The notes: a model not told the origin generated them from the sequence alone. DNA of 64,000 bases from Bacillota bacterium (GCA_017889585.1 JAGFZX010000010.1:24225-88224), one strand, 5' to 3'; shown: positions 43,206 through 55,250, counted from the first letter of the stretch. Numbers and translations: made by a program.

Positions 43206-43317
43206 ATGCCGAATTTCTTTATAAGAAAATGGAGGAACCAATTTTGTGGGGTGAATCTGCTATATGCAGTAGGGCTTTTTCCCTTATTCCGAACCCGTCA
43301 GCTAACTTCGTAGGCAT
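43206..43317 (+). promoter_or_regulatory. c-di-AMP riboswitch (ydaO/yuaA class)
   Basis: atgccgaatttct...ggaggaaccaattttgtggggtgaatctgc...agggcttttt cccttattccgaacccgtcagctaacttcgtaggcat; closing P1 atgcc/ggcat; upstream of a cell-wall enzyme gene. Confidence 0.92.
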
Positions 43318-43337
43318 ATGGAAAGGGGTGTTTAAAA

Positions 43338-43976
43338 ATGAAAAACACACAAAAAACTATTTGGTTAACTATTATTTTATGTATGTTAGGGATAACTATA
43401 TTTGCTCCTGTAGTTTCTGCAGCAGAGCTCGGTGAACGTGTGCTTAAAATTGGTACAAGTGGAGATGATGTATTAAATTTGCAAGCAACACTCAAAAAAA
43501 ATGGTTATAATGCTATAGAACTTGATGGTGTTTATGGCGAGAGTACGCGTCAGGCGATTATTGAATTTCAGTTAGAGAAAAATCTGCAAGATGATGGTAT
43601 TGCCGGTCAGGAGACAATGCAACATTTATTAGATAGTACTGTGCCAGTATCCCGTGGACAAGGAGCAGAACGCTATAAGCAAGAGTTAGATATTGTAGCT
43701 ACAGCATATGCACCAGGTGCTCATGATAATGGTAAGTGGGGGAGTTTAACCCATATTGGAACACAGGTGCGTCCAGGTGTCATTGCTGTTGATCCTAAGG
43801 TAATTCCTCTTGGTAGTAGATTATATATTGAATTTCCAGATGGTCATGGTATGTATGGTATAGCTGAAGATACAGGTGGTGCTATTAAGGGAAATCGTAT
43901 TGATATTGCCATGTTAACTGTATCAGAAGCCTATGATTTTGGTATTCAAAATATAAAAGTTCGTATTTTAAATTAA
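43338..43976 (+). CDS. Secreted peptidoglycan-binding + 3D-domain protein (lytic transglycosylase-like)
   Basis: Signal peptide, PG_binding_1 repeat (LQATLKKNGYNAIELDGVYGESTRQAIIEFQ), 3D motif VIAVDPKVIPLGSRLYIE...AEDTGGAIKGNRIDI. Confidence 0.93.
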   Translation: MKNTQKTIWLTIILCMLGITIFAPVVSAAELGERVLKIGTSGDDVLNLQATLKKNGYNAIELDGVYGESTRQAIIEFQLEKNLQDDGIAGQETMQHLLDSTVPVSRGQGAERYKQELDIVATAYAPGAHDNGKWGSLTHIGTQVRPGVIAVDPKVIPLGSRLYIEFPDGHGMYGIAEDTGGAIKGNRIDIAMLTVSEAYDFGIQNIKVRILN

Positions 43977-44188
43977 TTGATTTTATAGACATTAAACCCT
44001 CGAATTAGGAAACAACTATTCGAGGGTTTCTTTTATGTAGAGAGACGTTTTAAAAAGTCTAGATGCTAGGTCAAATCAGTGTTTGAATGTAGATATAAAT
44101 ATATTTTTAAAACAAATTCTAAAAATATATTAATTAAATACATAAAAAAAACTAGATTAGGTAAGTTTAAGTATGTTATTATAGTTGA

Positions 44189-45679
<1,491 letters not shown>

Positions 45680-45690
45680 TTTATTGTGAT

Positions 45691-45733
45691 ATAAAAAACA
45701 CCGCCATGCTTTTACCAAGCTGACGGTGTTTTT
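45691..45733. terminator. Bidirectional terminator between guaB and the deacetylase gene
   Basis: aaaaacaccgccatgcttttaccaagctgacggtgttttt. Confidence 0.85.
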
Positions 45734-46620
45734 GAATTTATGACATGAAAATCAAAACCCTGTTCTTTATAGAAAGTAATAATATGAGGTAGCGCTTTTA
45801 CTGTTTCGGTATGCCCTTTGCCATCGTGCATTAAGAGGATTGCATGGCTCCATAAAAAATTATTGTTCTTTGTTTGATGAATAATATTACTTAAGATTTG
45901 ATCTGCTTTAGCATTTGAGGCATCACCTGAACTAATATTCCAACCTACTTCGATGTAGCCTTGAGTTTTTAATATATCCCAGTAATGTTTTGTAAAACTA
46001 CCAGCTGATCCACCAGGGGCGCGAGAAATATGCGGACGAACACTAAGTACATTTTTAATTATTTCATCTGTATGGTGCAGTTGTTCAGTATAAGTATTTG
46101 CTGATTGATATAACTCCCGATAAATGTGATTGTAGCTATGGTTGCCAATAGCATGTCCTTCATCATATATACGTTTTAAAATATCAGGGTATTTTAAAAC
46201 CTCGGTACCAAGGACGAAAAAAGTAGCTTTAATACTATTTTCTTTAAGAATATCAAGTATGATTGGAGTGTTTTCTGGGTCTGGACCATCATCAAAAGTT
46301 AGATATATTATCTTATTACCATAATAGGGATCAGTAGCTGGTAAACCAGTTGGCAGATTGCGTTCCTGCCGTTCTGAATAAGTAAACATGTCATATTCAG
46401 GCTCATTATTTATGCCTATAGATAAATCAGTATTAGTCTCAGGTAGGACAGCAGTAAGATTTTCTTTTTCCACTAGTTGTGAGTTTGAAGATATAGGCGC
46501 TAACTGTATGAATTGTGTTGTAGGTATAGCCAGGGTGATAAGTGGCGCAGATGCAAGGAAAATGAAAAAGGTAACGCAAACACTACAAATGGTATTAAAT
46601 AAGAAGTTTTTTTTTGCCAT
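45712..46620 (-). CDS. Polysaccharide deacetylase (NodB-homology, CE4)
   Basis: IYLTFDDGPDPENTPIILDIL, HAIGNHSYNH, RAPGGSAG. Confidence 0.93.
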   Translation of the reverse strand: MAKKNFLFNTICSVCVTFFIFLASAPLITLAIPTTQFIQLAPISSNSQLVEKENLTAVLPETNTDLSIGINNEPEYDMFTYSERQERNLPTGLPATDPYYGNKIIYLTFDDGPDPENTPIILDILKENSIKATFFVLGTEVLKYPDILKRIYDEGHAIGNHSYNHIYRELYQSANTYTEQLHHTDEIIKNVLSVRPHISRAPGGSAGSFTKHYWDILKTQGYIEVGWNISSGDASNAKADQILSNIIHQTKNNNFLWSHAILLMHDGKGHTETVKALPHIITFYKEQGFDFHVINSKTPSAW

Positions 46621-46780
46621 TGAGATCTCCTATTTTCTAAATTTATTACGTAAGTAATATTAAATAATAAATAAAGGTAAATCTTTTATTTTTATTTATT
46701 ATTCGACAGATAAGTATATATTCCTGTGTCTAAAGTTTGTTAAGCCTTGGAATACTAAATATAAAAGGGAGAGTGATGAA

Positions 46781-48754
46781 ATGCGGCGCTGGTTGATAAA
46801 GAGTATTATTATTATAATTATTATAAGTTTATCTGTTAATATTGGTTATGCTTTTTTTCTGCCGCAAATTGATAGTTTAGAGAACTTACGTTTAGTCGCA
46901 GCGACACAAGTTTATGACGATAAAGGACAACTAATCTCTAAACTATTTGAAGAAAACCGTATCGTTGTATCAATAAATAATATGTCACCATATATTCAAC
47001 AGGCGATAATCGCAAATGAAGATAGTCGATTTTATACTCATTTTGGCATAGATCCCATTGGTATAATTCGTGCTATAGGGGTTGATTTACGTGCTGGTAG
47101 CTTAGTTGAAGGTGGTAGTACATTGACTCAACAATTAGCTAAAAATATGTTTTTAACTCAGGAGCGGACTTTTACGCGTAAAATAAAAGAGTTCTTTTTA
47201 GCCATTGTTATTGAACGAAAATTTTCAAAGCAAGAAATTTTACAAGCATATCTAAATCAGGTATACTTTGGCGAAGGTGCATATGGAGTCGAGACTGCAG
47301 CTCAGGTGTATTTTGGTAAGCATGCCAGTGAGCTTACTTTAGCAGAAAGTGCGCTGCTTGCAGGTTTGCCTCGCGGTCCCAATATTTATTCACCCTATAT
47401 TGATAGTAAGGCCGCTCTAGAACGTAGACTTACAGTGCTTGCAGGTATGGTGAAACAAGGATATATTACACAAGAACAAGCGGACCAAGCGCAAGAAAAA
47501 CCGATAGCCTTAGCTGGTAAAAAAAAGCGTGCTATACAAGCCTCCTATTTTCTTGATTATGTAGCGAAGGAACTAGTAGGGCGCTATGGTGCTAACCGTG
47601 TATATAAAGGCGGGCTTAAAGTATATACAACGATTGATAGTAAAGCCCAACAAGGAGCTGAAGCAGCTCTAGGCCAGTATCAAGGAGCAGTATTAGCTCT
47701 TGATCCACGCAATGGATATATTAGAGCCATGGTCGGCGGTCGTAATTATGAAGAAAGTCAGCTTAACCGAGCTTTAGTAGAAGTGCGTCAACCTGGCTCG
47801 GCTTTTAAACCTTTTGTCTATGCAGTGGCTATTAACCAGGGATTAACATCAAATGCGATAATTCTTGATCAGCCAATTAATATCGGAGGATATGCTCCAC
47901 AAAATTATGATAAAAAATTTCGTGGGCCAATAACTTTGAAAAAGGGCATCAGGTGGTCGGTAAATGTAGCTGCTGTTAAATTAGGGCAGCAGGTAGGTAT
48001 TACCAGGGTGCTTGACTTAGCTAAAAATATGGGTATTACTACTTTAGTGGAGCAAGATAATAACTTAGCAACTGCTTTGGGCGGGTTAACACAAGGTGTC
48101 AATTTATTTGAGCTGGCAACTGCGTATACGGCGTTTGCAAATGGGGGTATTATGTCAAAACCTGTGGCCATTTTAAAAGTGCTTGATGAGAATGATCAGC
48201 TGCTTGAAGAGGGGCGTGTAGTGCAACAGTCAGTGCTTGGTGCTGATGTAGCATATATTTTAACAAATATGATGCAAGGTGTAATTGAAGATGGTACAGG
48301 TACACCTGCCAACATTGGACGCACCGCAGCTGGTAAAACGGGTACAACAGATGGGTATGAGACCGCTTGGTTCATAGGGTATACACCTGAACTATTAGTT
48401 GGCATATATGTAGGAAATGATAACCGGACACCAGTGGAAATTTCAGGTACTCAAGTAGCTGGTATGTGGGGAAGTATGATGTCGAAAACGCTAATGGGCA
48501 CCAAACCAACAGAATTCCTTGTTCCGCCTAATATAGTTACTAATGTGCCTATCTGTGCAGATTCAGGAAAATTAGCTCCGCCTGGGTGTCCAGAGATCGA
48601 ATATAGTGCTTTTATTAGAGGAACACAGCCAACAATTTATGATGATCGTATAAAGCCAAATTTACAACCCGAGAAAAAGACAGAGACACCTGTAAAACGT
48701 GAAGAACAACCACGATGGTGGAAATTGCCGTTGCCACGATTGCCCAGCTTATAA
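46781..48754 (+). CDS. Class A penicillin-binding protein 1A
   Basis: GT51 ANEDSRFYTHFGIDPIGIIRA, EGGSTLTQQLAKN; transpeptidase RQPGSAFKPFVYA, KTGTTDG. Confidence 0.96.
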   Translation: MRRWLIKSIIIIIIISLSVNIGYAFFLPQIDSLENLRLVAATQVYDDKGQLISKLFEENRIVVSINNMSPYIQQAIIANEDSRFYTHFGIDPIGIIRAIGVDLRAGSLVEGGSTLTQQLAKNMFLTQERTFTRKIKEFFLAIVIERKFSKQEILQAYLNQVYFGEGAYGVETAAQVYFGKHASELTLAESALLAGLPRGPNIYSPYIDSKAALERRLTVLAGMVKQGYITQEQADQAQEKPIALAGKKKRAIQASYFLDYVAKELVGRYGANRVYKGGLKVYTTIDSKAQQGAEAALGQYQGAVLALDPRNGYIRAMVGGRNYEESQLNRALVEVRQPGSAFKPFVYAVAINQGLTSNAIILDQPINIGGYAPQNYDKKFRGPITLKKGIRWSVNVAAVKLGQQVGITRVLDLAKNMGITTLVEQDNNLATALGGLTQGVNLFELATAYTAFANGGIMSKPVAILKVLDENDQLLEEGRVVQQSVLGADVAYILTNMMQGVIEDGTGTPANIGRTAAGKTGTTDGYETAWFIGYTPELLVGIYVGNDNRTPVEISGTQVAGMWGSMMSKTLMGTKPTEFLVPPNIVTNVPICADSGKLAPPGCPEIEYSAFIRGTQPTIYDDRIKPNLQPEKKTETPVKREEQPRWWKLPLPRLPSL

Positions 48755-48785
48755 AATTATGATATAATATATAAGAAACTTTTAA

Positions 48786-49562
48786 ATGAATGATTCTTTA
48801 ATGTATAAGGAGACTATATGTATAGTGCGTAATAGAGTAGCAGTTCTAAATGTAATGATTGATGTTATAACGATGAAAGAGGCAGTGCGTAAAGTAGAAC
48901 AATTTATTGATTTACAAAAACCTCATTTAGTAGTCACTCCTAATGCAGAAATGATAATGATGGCTAATGAGGATAAGTACTTGTCACAAATTATTAACAA
49001 TGCTGATTTAGTTGTACCAGATGGAGCTGGGGTCGTATGGGCAGCACACTATAATGGTGATGTTATGCCTGAGCGTGTTGCTGGCTATGATTTGGTGCAA
49101 AATTTATTAGCTGCAGCTGCTATGCAAAAATATCGTATTTACATGTTAGGCGGAGCACCTGGTATTGTTGATAAAGCGAGGCTAGCAGCTGAAGAACGTT
49201 ATCCTGGCGTTCAAATAGTGGGTACGCACCATGGCTTTTTTACCAAAAGTGATGAATCAGAGATAGTAAGTAGTATAAAAGTTTGTCGTCCAGATATTTT
49301 GTTAGTAGCACTCGGTGTACCTAGGCAAGAAAAATGGCTATCAGAATATAGTGGGCAACTTGAAGTGCCTGTAGCTATCGGCGTGGGAGGTACCTTTGAT
49401 GTAATGGCCGGAATTGTGCGCCGGGCACCACTGTGGATGCAAAATGCTAAATTAGAGTGGCTATATCGCCTGATATCTGAACCGAAGCGCGCTATTCGGA
49501 TGTTGGCTTTACCACGTTTTGTAATGCGAGTAATAGCAAGTAAAAAAAAAATGGTTTGTTAA
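48786..49562 (+). CDS. WecG/TagA/CpsF family glycosyltransferase
   Basis: VVTPNAEMIMMANED, NADLVVPDGAGVVWAA, VALGVPRQEKWL. Confidence 0.93.
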   Translation: MNDSLMYKETICIVRNRVAVLNVMIDVITMKEAVRKVEQFIDLQKPHLVVTPNAEMIMMANEDKYLSQIINNADLVVPDGAGVVWAAHYNGDVMPERVAGYDLVQNLLAAAAMQKYRIYMLGGAPGIVDKARLAAEERYPGVQIVGTHHGFFTKSDESEIVSSIKVCRPDILLVALGVPRQEKWLSEYSGQLEVPVAIGVGGTFDVMAGIVRRAPLWMQNAKLEWLYRLISEPKRAIRMLALPRFVMRVIASKKKMVC

Positions 49563-49576
49563 GATGAGGTGGATTA

Positions 49577-50212
49577 ATGGTTAAAGCGCCTATAGTTAAA
49601 GAAGGATATATATATATTGCTGGTCTTGCATTTATTACAGTTGTAGTTTTTTTTGCTATTAACCAATATTGGAGTATTATTCCGGGAGTTTTAATGGGGT
49701 TTATTACCTTCTTTTTTCGCAATCCAAAACGAGAAATACCTAATGATGATAGTTTAATAGTATCGCCTGCTGATGGTAAGGTGATGAGTGTGTGTGAAGT
49801 ATATGACGATCTGTTTTTAAATGAAGTAGGTATTAAGGTAACTATCTTTTTATCTGTTTTTGATGTACATGTGAATCGTAGTCCTATCGCTGGTGAAATT
49901 AAATTTCAACAATATACTTGTGGACGTTTCCGTCCGGCTTATAAGGAATCTGTCGGGTGTGAAAATGAACGTCACTCTATAGGATTAAAAAATGGTGAAA
50001 TGCGCGTATTAGTAACACAAATAGCTGGTCTTTTAGCCAGACGCATTGTTTCTTGGGTAACCCTCGGGAATATAGTACAGAAAGGTGAAAGATATGGTCT
50101 TATAAAGTTTGCATCCTGTACAGAAATTATCGTGCCAAAAACAGTAGAAATACTGGTCAAAAAAGGCGATAGAGTTACAGGTGGTGAGACTGTTATAGGG
50201 AGGTTTTTGTAA
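49577..50212 (+). CDS. psd: Phosphatidylserine decarboxylase-related protein
   Basis: VSPADGKVMSV, SVFDVHVNRSPIAGEI. Confidence 0.9.
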   Translation: MVKAPIVKEGYIYIAGLAFITVVVFFAINQYWSIIPGVLMGFITFFFRNPKREIPNDDSLIVSPADGKVMSVCEVYDDLFLNEVGIKVTIFLSVFDVHVNRSPIAGEIKFQQYTCGRFRPAYKESVGCENERHSIGLKNGEMRVLVTQIAGLLARRIVSWVTLGNIVQKGERYGLIKFASCTEIIVPKTVEILVKKGDRVTGGETVIGRFL

Positions 50213-50901
50213 TGAAAAGTATTATTCCTAATTCGTTAACTGCTTTAAATTTAATTTTAGGTATTGGTGCTATTATTGCTACAATTAATGGAGATTTTTA
50301 TCAGGCTGCATTATTTATAGTTGCTGCAATGATTAGTGATGGTCTAGATGGTAGAGTCGCAAGGTATTTAAATGCAAGTAGCGAATTCGGCAAGGAATTG
50401 GATTCCTTGTGTGACCTGGTATCATTCGGTGTGGCGCCAGCCATTTTGGCATATGTATTTTTATTAAAAGATTTACCTGGAGTTATTGGATATTTTATAG
50501 CAGCTTTTTTTGCCACATGCGGTGCATTACGCTTGGCTCGCTTTAATGTGAATACAGGTATTGTTAAAGGGTATTTTATGGGATTACCCATTCCGGCAGC
50601 TGGCTGTGTATTGGCAACATTTATTATGCTTGGTATTAAACCTCCTGGACCAATTTTCCCCATTATGGTAATTATTTGTGCTTATTTGATGGTTAGTACG
50701 ATAAAATATCCTGATTTCAAAGGACAAGGTGAAAAAATCAGGATGATTCCAGTTGGAATAACCATATTTATTTCGGGCTATATATTATTTGGCATAAATT
50801 GTACGATCGGTACATTGCTATTTGTACCATTTTTTGCATATGCTTTATTCGGAATATTAAATACCCTATTTGGCTTATTTGAAATTAAATCCGCTACATA
50901 A
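50212..50901 (+). CDS. pssA: CDP-diacylglycerol-serine O-phosphatidyltransferase
   Basis: SDGLDGRVARYLNASSEFGKELDSLCDLVSFGVAPA CDP-alcohol phosphatidyltransferase motif. Confidence 0.95.
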   Translation: MKSIIPNSLTALNLILGIGAIIATINGDFYQAALFIVAAMISDGLDGRVARYLNASSEFGKELDSLCDLVSFGVAPAILAYVFLLKDLPGVIGYFIAAFFATCGALRLARFNVNTGIVKGYFMGLPIPAAGCVLATFIMLGIKPPGPIFPIMVIICAYLMVSTIKYPDFKGQGEKIRMIPVGITIFISGYILFGINCTIGTLLFVPFFAYALFGILNTLFGLFEIKSAT

Positions 50902-50917
50902 TAACGCGTAGTATAAA

Positions 50918-50957
50918 AAAAAATAGTATCCGCATACTTGGATACTTATTTTTTTGT
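50918..50957 (+). terminator. Terminator after pssA
   Basis: aaaaaaaatagtatccgcatacttggatacttatttttttg. Confidence 0.8.
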
Positions 50958-51116
50958 GACTATGTAAAAGGAGAGTAAGGCTGAATTCACGCAATACTGT
51001 TCCAGTTATTTGTTGCTTGACAATGTGCGTGTTTTAAAATTAAAATAGTATTTGTGTTTTAAGATAAAGTATATTCAACTTATTCTAGAAAACTGAATCT
51101 TAAAGGAGTTAAATCC

Positions 51117-52400
51117 ATGAATTACATTTTTGATTATATAATGATTCCAATGCAACTCATCATTATATTTTTTACGATCTATTATTTTATTCTTGCTTTT
51201 TTTGGTTTTTGGCGCAGAAAAAAATATAATCTCTTTGCGCCAGAAAAAAGCTTTGCAGTAATCGTTGCCGCTCATAATGAAGAACAGGTAATTGTGCAAC
51301 TATTGGAAAATCTATTTGTTCTCAACTATCCTCGGGAATTTTATGATATATTTGTCGTGGCTGACAATTGTAATGATCGTACAGCACAATTGGCTCGTAA
51401 TGCTGGAGCTATTGTATATGAACGATTTAATTCAGAACAACGTGGTAAGGGCTATGCAATAGAATGGATTTTTGCTAAATTGTTTCGGTTGAAAAGGCAA
51501 TATGATGCTGTTGTTGTTTTTGACGCTGACAATCTTGTTCACCCTAACTTCTTACAACATATGAACAATCATCTTTGTAATGGTGAACAAGTCATTCAAG
51601 GCTATCTTGATGCGAAAAACCCTCATGATACATGGATTTCTGGTACTTTTGCTATGTCTTTTTGGCTTTCCAATCATATCACTAATTCGGCCAAATACAA
51701 CATTGGACTTTCCAGTGTATTAGGCGGCACAGGAATGTGTATTTCCACTGCAATATTGCGGAAATTTGGCTGGGGTGCTACTTGCTTGGCAGAAGATGCA
51801 GAATTTACGATGAAAGTATTACTGGAAGGGATACCAACGACTTGGGCGCATGATGCTATCGTTTATGATGAAAAGCCATTAACTTTTATGCAATCTTGGA
51901 ATCAACGCAAAAGATGGGCTCAGGGGCTTTTTGATGTAGCTGGCCGATATATTCCTAAATTGCTTGTAGAGGGTATTAAACGGCGCGATGTTCGCATTTT
52001 AGACGGAGTATTGCAGTTATTGCAACCACATTTTTTAATTTTATCAACTACCTTTGTATTATTAAATTATCTGTATTACATTGCCCCGTTTTATACCAAT
52101 ATTTTATTTAAAATAATACCAGTTGAAGTTTGGACAATGATCGCAATTGGCCAATACGCTTTTCCGATTATCGTACTAATAAAAATTCGAGCATCTTGGA
52201 AATCTTGGTATTACCTTATTTTGTACCCACTCTTTATCTATAGCTGGATACCCATAACAGTTGTAGGTTTTTTACATCGTAACGACCGTGAATGGAGTCA
52301 CACTGCCCATACGCGTAGTATGAGTTATAAAGATGTCTTGATAACCCAGAATAATGAATTTTCAAAAGAGGAATTTTTAACTAAGCAAGCGGTAAAATAA
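51117..52400 (+). CDS. GT2 membrane glycosyltransferase
   Basis: VIVAAHNEE, VADNCNDRTAQLA, FDADNLVHP, QRKRWAQG; C-terminal TMs. Confidence 0.92.
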   Translation: MNYIFDYIMIPMQLIIIFFTIYYFILAFFGFWRRKKYNLFAPEKSFAVIVAAHNEEQVIVQLLENLFVLNYPREFYDIFVVADNCNDRTAQLARNAGAIVYERFNSEQRGKGYAIEWIFAKLFRLKRQYDAVVVFDADNLVHPNFLQHMNNHLCNGEQVIQGYLDAKNPHDTWISGTFAMSFWLSNHITNSAKYNIGLSSVLGGTGMCISTAILRKFGWGATCLAEDAEFTMKVLLEGIPTTWAHDAIVYDEKPLTFMQSWNQRKRWAQGLFDVAGRYIPKLLVEGIKRRDVRILDGVLQLLQPHFLILSTTFVLLNYLYYIAPFYTNILFKIIPVEVWTMIAIGQYAFPIIVLIKIRASWKSWYYLILYPLFIYSWIPITVVGFLHRNDREWSHTAHTRSMSYKDVLITQNNEFSKEEFLTKQAVK

Positions 52401-52477
52401 GAGATGAGTAAAATACTCATCTCTTATTTTACAGAATCAGAAAATATGCTAAACCCTAATATGAAGGAGGATAAGAT

Positions 52478-52855
52478 ATGTTTGAACTAACAATTAATGT
52501 TAACTTTGAAGCGGCTCACTATATTAATAATTATTCGGGAAAGTGTAGTCGATTACATGGTCATAATTGGAAGATTGAAGTCAATATTTATGGTAGTAAA
52601 CTAGATGAATTAGGTATGTTAATTGATTTTCGTGATCTAAAGGCCGCCGTTAATAAAATCATGATAAAACTAGATCATTATTGTCTGAATGAAATTGAAC
52701 CATTTTGTAGAATTAATCCTACAGCAGAAAACATTGCTAAATATATATATGACCAACTTGGAGAAACTCAGGAATTTGATCAAGATGTAAAATTGCGTTC
52801 TGTAAAAGTATGGGAATCTCTTAACTCAGCAGCGTCATATAGCCAGGAGGCTTAA
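52478..52855 (+). CDS. queD: 6-carboxytetrahydropterin synthase
   Basis: FEAAHYINNYSGKCSRLHGHNWKIEV, LIDFRDLKA. Confidence 0.93.
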   Translation: MFELTINVNFEAAHYINNYSGKCSRLHGHNWKIEVNIYGSKLDELGMLIDFRDLKAAVNKIMIKLDHYCLNEIEPFCRINPTAENIAKYIYDQLGETQEFDQDVKLRSVKVWESLNSAASYSQEA

Positions 52856-52857
52856 TT

Positions 52858-53592
52858 ATGCCCAAAACAATAAATGTTGTTGAAGTATTTTCTTCTATCC
52901 AAGGTGAAGGTCAATGTGTTGGTTACCGACAAGTTTTTTTACGTTTAGCTGGCTGTAATCTGGAATGTGCTTTTTGTGATACCCCAGACTCAAGAAAAGT
53001 GCTAGAGCGAGGATATATCGAGATGACTGCCGGAAAACGTGATTTTCAAATAATATTTAATCCTATTTCAATATCGATATTGTCAGAATATGTAAATAGT
53101 TTGCTGGTTTTGCCACATCATTCAGTGAGTTTGACTGGTGGTGAACCACTATGTCAAGCTGAGGCAATTGCAAAGCTCGCGCCGCTTATTAATGGACGTA
53201 TTTATTTGGAAACAAATGGTACACTGCCATCTGAGCTATCGATGGTATTACCTTATATTGATATTATTAGCATGGATATCAAGTTGCCTAGTGTTACGGG
53301 ACAGGATATGTGGCAGCAACATAGGGAGTTTTTGCGTTTAGCGAATACTCGTACTGTTTTTGTTAAAGTAGTTGTTACTAATAAGACAAGTACTAAGGAG
53401 TTTCAACAGGCAATAGATCTGATCGCCGCAGTTAATCATGATATTCCTTTAATCATACAGCCCGTTACCCCTATTCATGATTGCGAAGGGGCTACGCCTG
53501 ATATGGTACTCTCTTGGCAAGAACAGGCACTTACATTGCTTAGTGATGTGCGGGTTATTCCGCAAACCCATAAGTTCATAGGCCAATTATAA
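52858..53592 (+). CDS. queE: 7-carboxy-7-deazaguanine synthase (radical SAM)
   Basis: SIQGEGQCVGYRQVFLRLAGCNLECAFCDTPDS, SLTGGEPL. Confidence 0.94.
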   Translation: MPKTINVVEVFSSIQGEGQCVGYRQVFLRLAGCNLECAFCDTPDSRKVLERGYIEMTAGKRDFQIIFNPISISILSEYVNSLLVLPHHSVSLTGGEPLCQAEAIAKLAPLINGRIYLETNGTLPSELSMVLPYIDIISMDIKLPSVTGQDMWQQHREFLRLANTRTVFVKVVVTNKTSTKEFQQAIDLIAAVNHDIPLIIQPVTPIHDCEGATPDMVLSWQEQALTLLSDVRVIPQTHKFIGQL

Positions 53593-53611
53593 TGAGTTTG
53601 GAGGGATAAAG

Positions 53612-54367
53612 TTGCGTATTTTAGTGACAAATGATGATGGTATTAGCGCAGCTGGTATTCAGGCGCTATGGCATGAACTTTCCAAGATCGCTGAGGTAAT
53701 AGTAGTAGCACCTGATGTTGAACGCAGTGCTACTAGTCAGTCGATTACAGTACATAGTCCAATACGGGTAGATAGTTATTGTTTTGATAATCCCCGTATT
53801 TGTGGCTGGCGTATTGGTGGTACTCCTGCTGATTGTGTGAAAATTGGCTTGGAAGCATTAATGACGCAACCCCCTGATATAGTAGTTTCTGGGATTAATC
53901 ACGGACCTAATTTAGGTACAGATGTATTATACTCAGGGACAGTAAGTGCAGCAATTGAAGGAGCATTGCATGGGATACCAGCAATTGCTGTCTCATTGGA
54001 CGCGGGAGATAAATATGATTTTAAGCCTGCTGCTGAATTTACTAGCAAGCTAGTGCAGAATATGGCCAATCGATCATTACCACCGAATACATTATTAAAT
54101 GTTAACGTTCCAGCACTGTCCACAACGCAAATTAAGGGAGTAGCAGTTACTAAGTTGGGAGTAAGGCAGTATGAAAATAGTTTTGAAGCTCGGCAAGATC
54201 CACGGGGGCGGATGTATTATTGGATGGGTGGCAATGTAATGGATACAGAAAATGATAATGATAGTGATATTGTAGCTGTAAAAATGTCCAAAATTTCAGT
54301 GACGCCAATTCATTTTGATCTGACAAATTACAGTATTATGAATTTAGTACAGAGCTGGAATTTATAA
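53612..54367 (+). CDS. surE: 5'/3'-nucleotidase SurE
   Basis: ILVTNDDGISAAGIQAL, SGINHGPNLGTDVLYSGTVSAA. Confidence 0.97.
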   Translation: MRILVTNDDGISAAGIQALWHELSKIAEVIVVAPDVERSATSQSITVHSPIRVDSYCFDNPRICGWRIGGTPADCVKIGLEALMTQPPDIVVSGINHGPNLGTDVLYSGTVSAAIEGALHGIPAIAVSLDAGDKYDFKPAAEFTSKLVQNMANRSLPPNTLLNVNVPALSTTQIKGVAVTKLGVRQYENSFEARQDPRGRMYYWMGGNVMDTENDNDSDIVAVKMSKISVTPIHFDLTNYSIMNLVQSWNL

Positions 54368-54410
54368 TATAGGAATATTTATACCTATTATGCATAAAAT
54401 TACAACATAC

Positions 54411-54458
54411 GAGACTGTTTAAGAATGTTTAGATATTAGGCACTTTGAAACAGACTCT
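54411..54458. repeat. Repeat family 2, internally deleted copy
   Basis: gagactgtttaagaatgttt...ctttgaaacagactct; only the TIR-like ends remain. Confidence 0.6.
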
Positions 54459-54496
54459 AGCAATTCTTGTAATACCTAATGTAGGGAGGGAATATT

Positions 54497-54913
54497 GTGT
54501 CTAAACGTATTGATCGGACACGTTTTAATACTAAACCGCCTAAGGTATCAGGAACAGCTGTATTAATATTTAAGGGAGTATTGGTAAGTTTAATTGTTGC
54601 ATTGGTTTGTACCTTATTTTTATCTATGATAAGTTTGGTGACAGAAAATACATATGTAGATGATTATATACAATATATTATGGTTGGCGTGACTATGATC
54701 AGTATTTTTATTGGTAGCGTTTATGCTACCCAGAAAGCGTTATCAAAGGGATTGATTATAGGCATGCTTATCGGAATTATTTATGTGTTAATATCTGTGG
54801 GACTTGGTATGGAAATTAGCCATGAATCTGTTTCCGTATTAGTGTTGGCAAATAAGTTTGTGGCTGGTATTGCTGCTGGTATATTAGGTGGCTTAGTAGG
54901 TGTAAATTTATAA
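54497..54913 (+). CDS. TIGR04086-like four-TM membrane protein
   Basis: GTAVLIFKGVLVSLIVALVCTLFLSMISLVTE and a Gly-rich C-terminal TM. Confidence 0.7.
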   Translation: MSKRIDRTRFNTKPPKVSGTAVLIFKGVLVSLIVALVCTLFLSMISLVTENTYVDDYIQYIMVGVTMISIFIGSVYATQKALSKGLIIGMLIGIIYVLISVGLGMEISHESVSVLVLANKFVAGIAAGILGGLVGVNL

Positions 54914-55157
54914 GAATGTATAATGTAGTCTAATGGATATTTTTAAAGAGGCTCGATAGCCTTTTTTTCTTTTAGGGTATACTATAGTAAGTCATACTTT
55001 TAGCAGAGTTATTATTAACGAATTGCTGAATATTTGTGGTGTTGAAAAACTTAAAGCTTATCATATTTCCTAATATATAGTAAAATATAGATGTTAATAA
55101 TAACATGAAGACATCGCTCATGCTATTAATTAAGGGACATGCTAGTGTATTTCTTGT

Positions 55158-55250
55158 GGAATCAAAACGTATATTATTTTCTCGATTCCAAGTCCTAAGA
55201 CTAAGGCTTCTGCCTGAGTCTTAGGACTTGGCATAAGCTAAGTCGTGCCT
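55158..55250 (-). repeat. Dispersed intergenic repeat family 1, copy E (long form)
   Basis: ggaatcaaaacgtatattattttctcgattccaagtcctaagactaaggcttctgcctgagtcttaggacttggcataagctaagtcgtgcc. Confidence 0.8.

Noticed and set aside
43142-43435. 97-aa ORF MVNLSVVLPFVVDS...
   Set aside because: Overlaps the c-di-AMP riboswitch and the start of the 3D-protein gene in another frame; no family resemblance.
44098-44131. 12-bp AT-only inverted repeat upstream of guaB
   Set aside because: Pure A/T sequence in an AT-rich genome; expected by chance and not a purine riboswitch.
52401-52477. PreQ1 riboswitch upstream of queD
   Set aside because: Only a terminator hairpin (gatgagtaaaatactcatc) and an SD found; the short leader lacks a convincing preQ1 aptamer.
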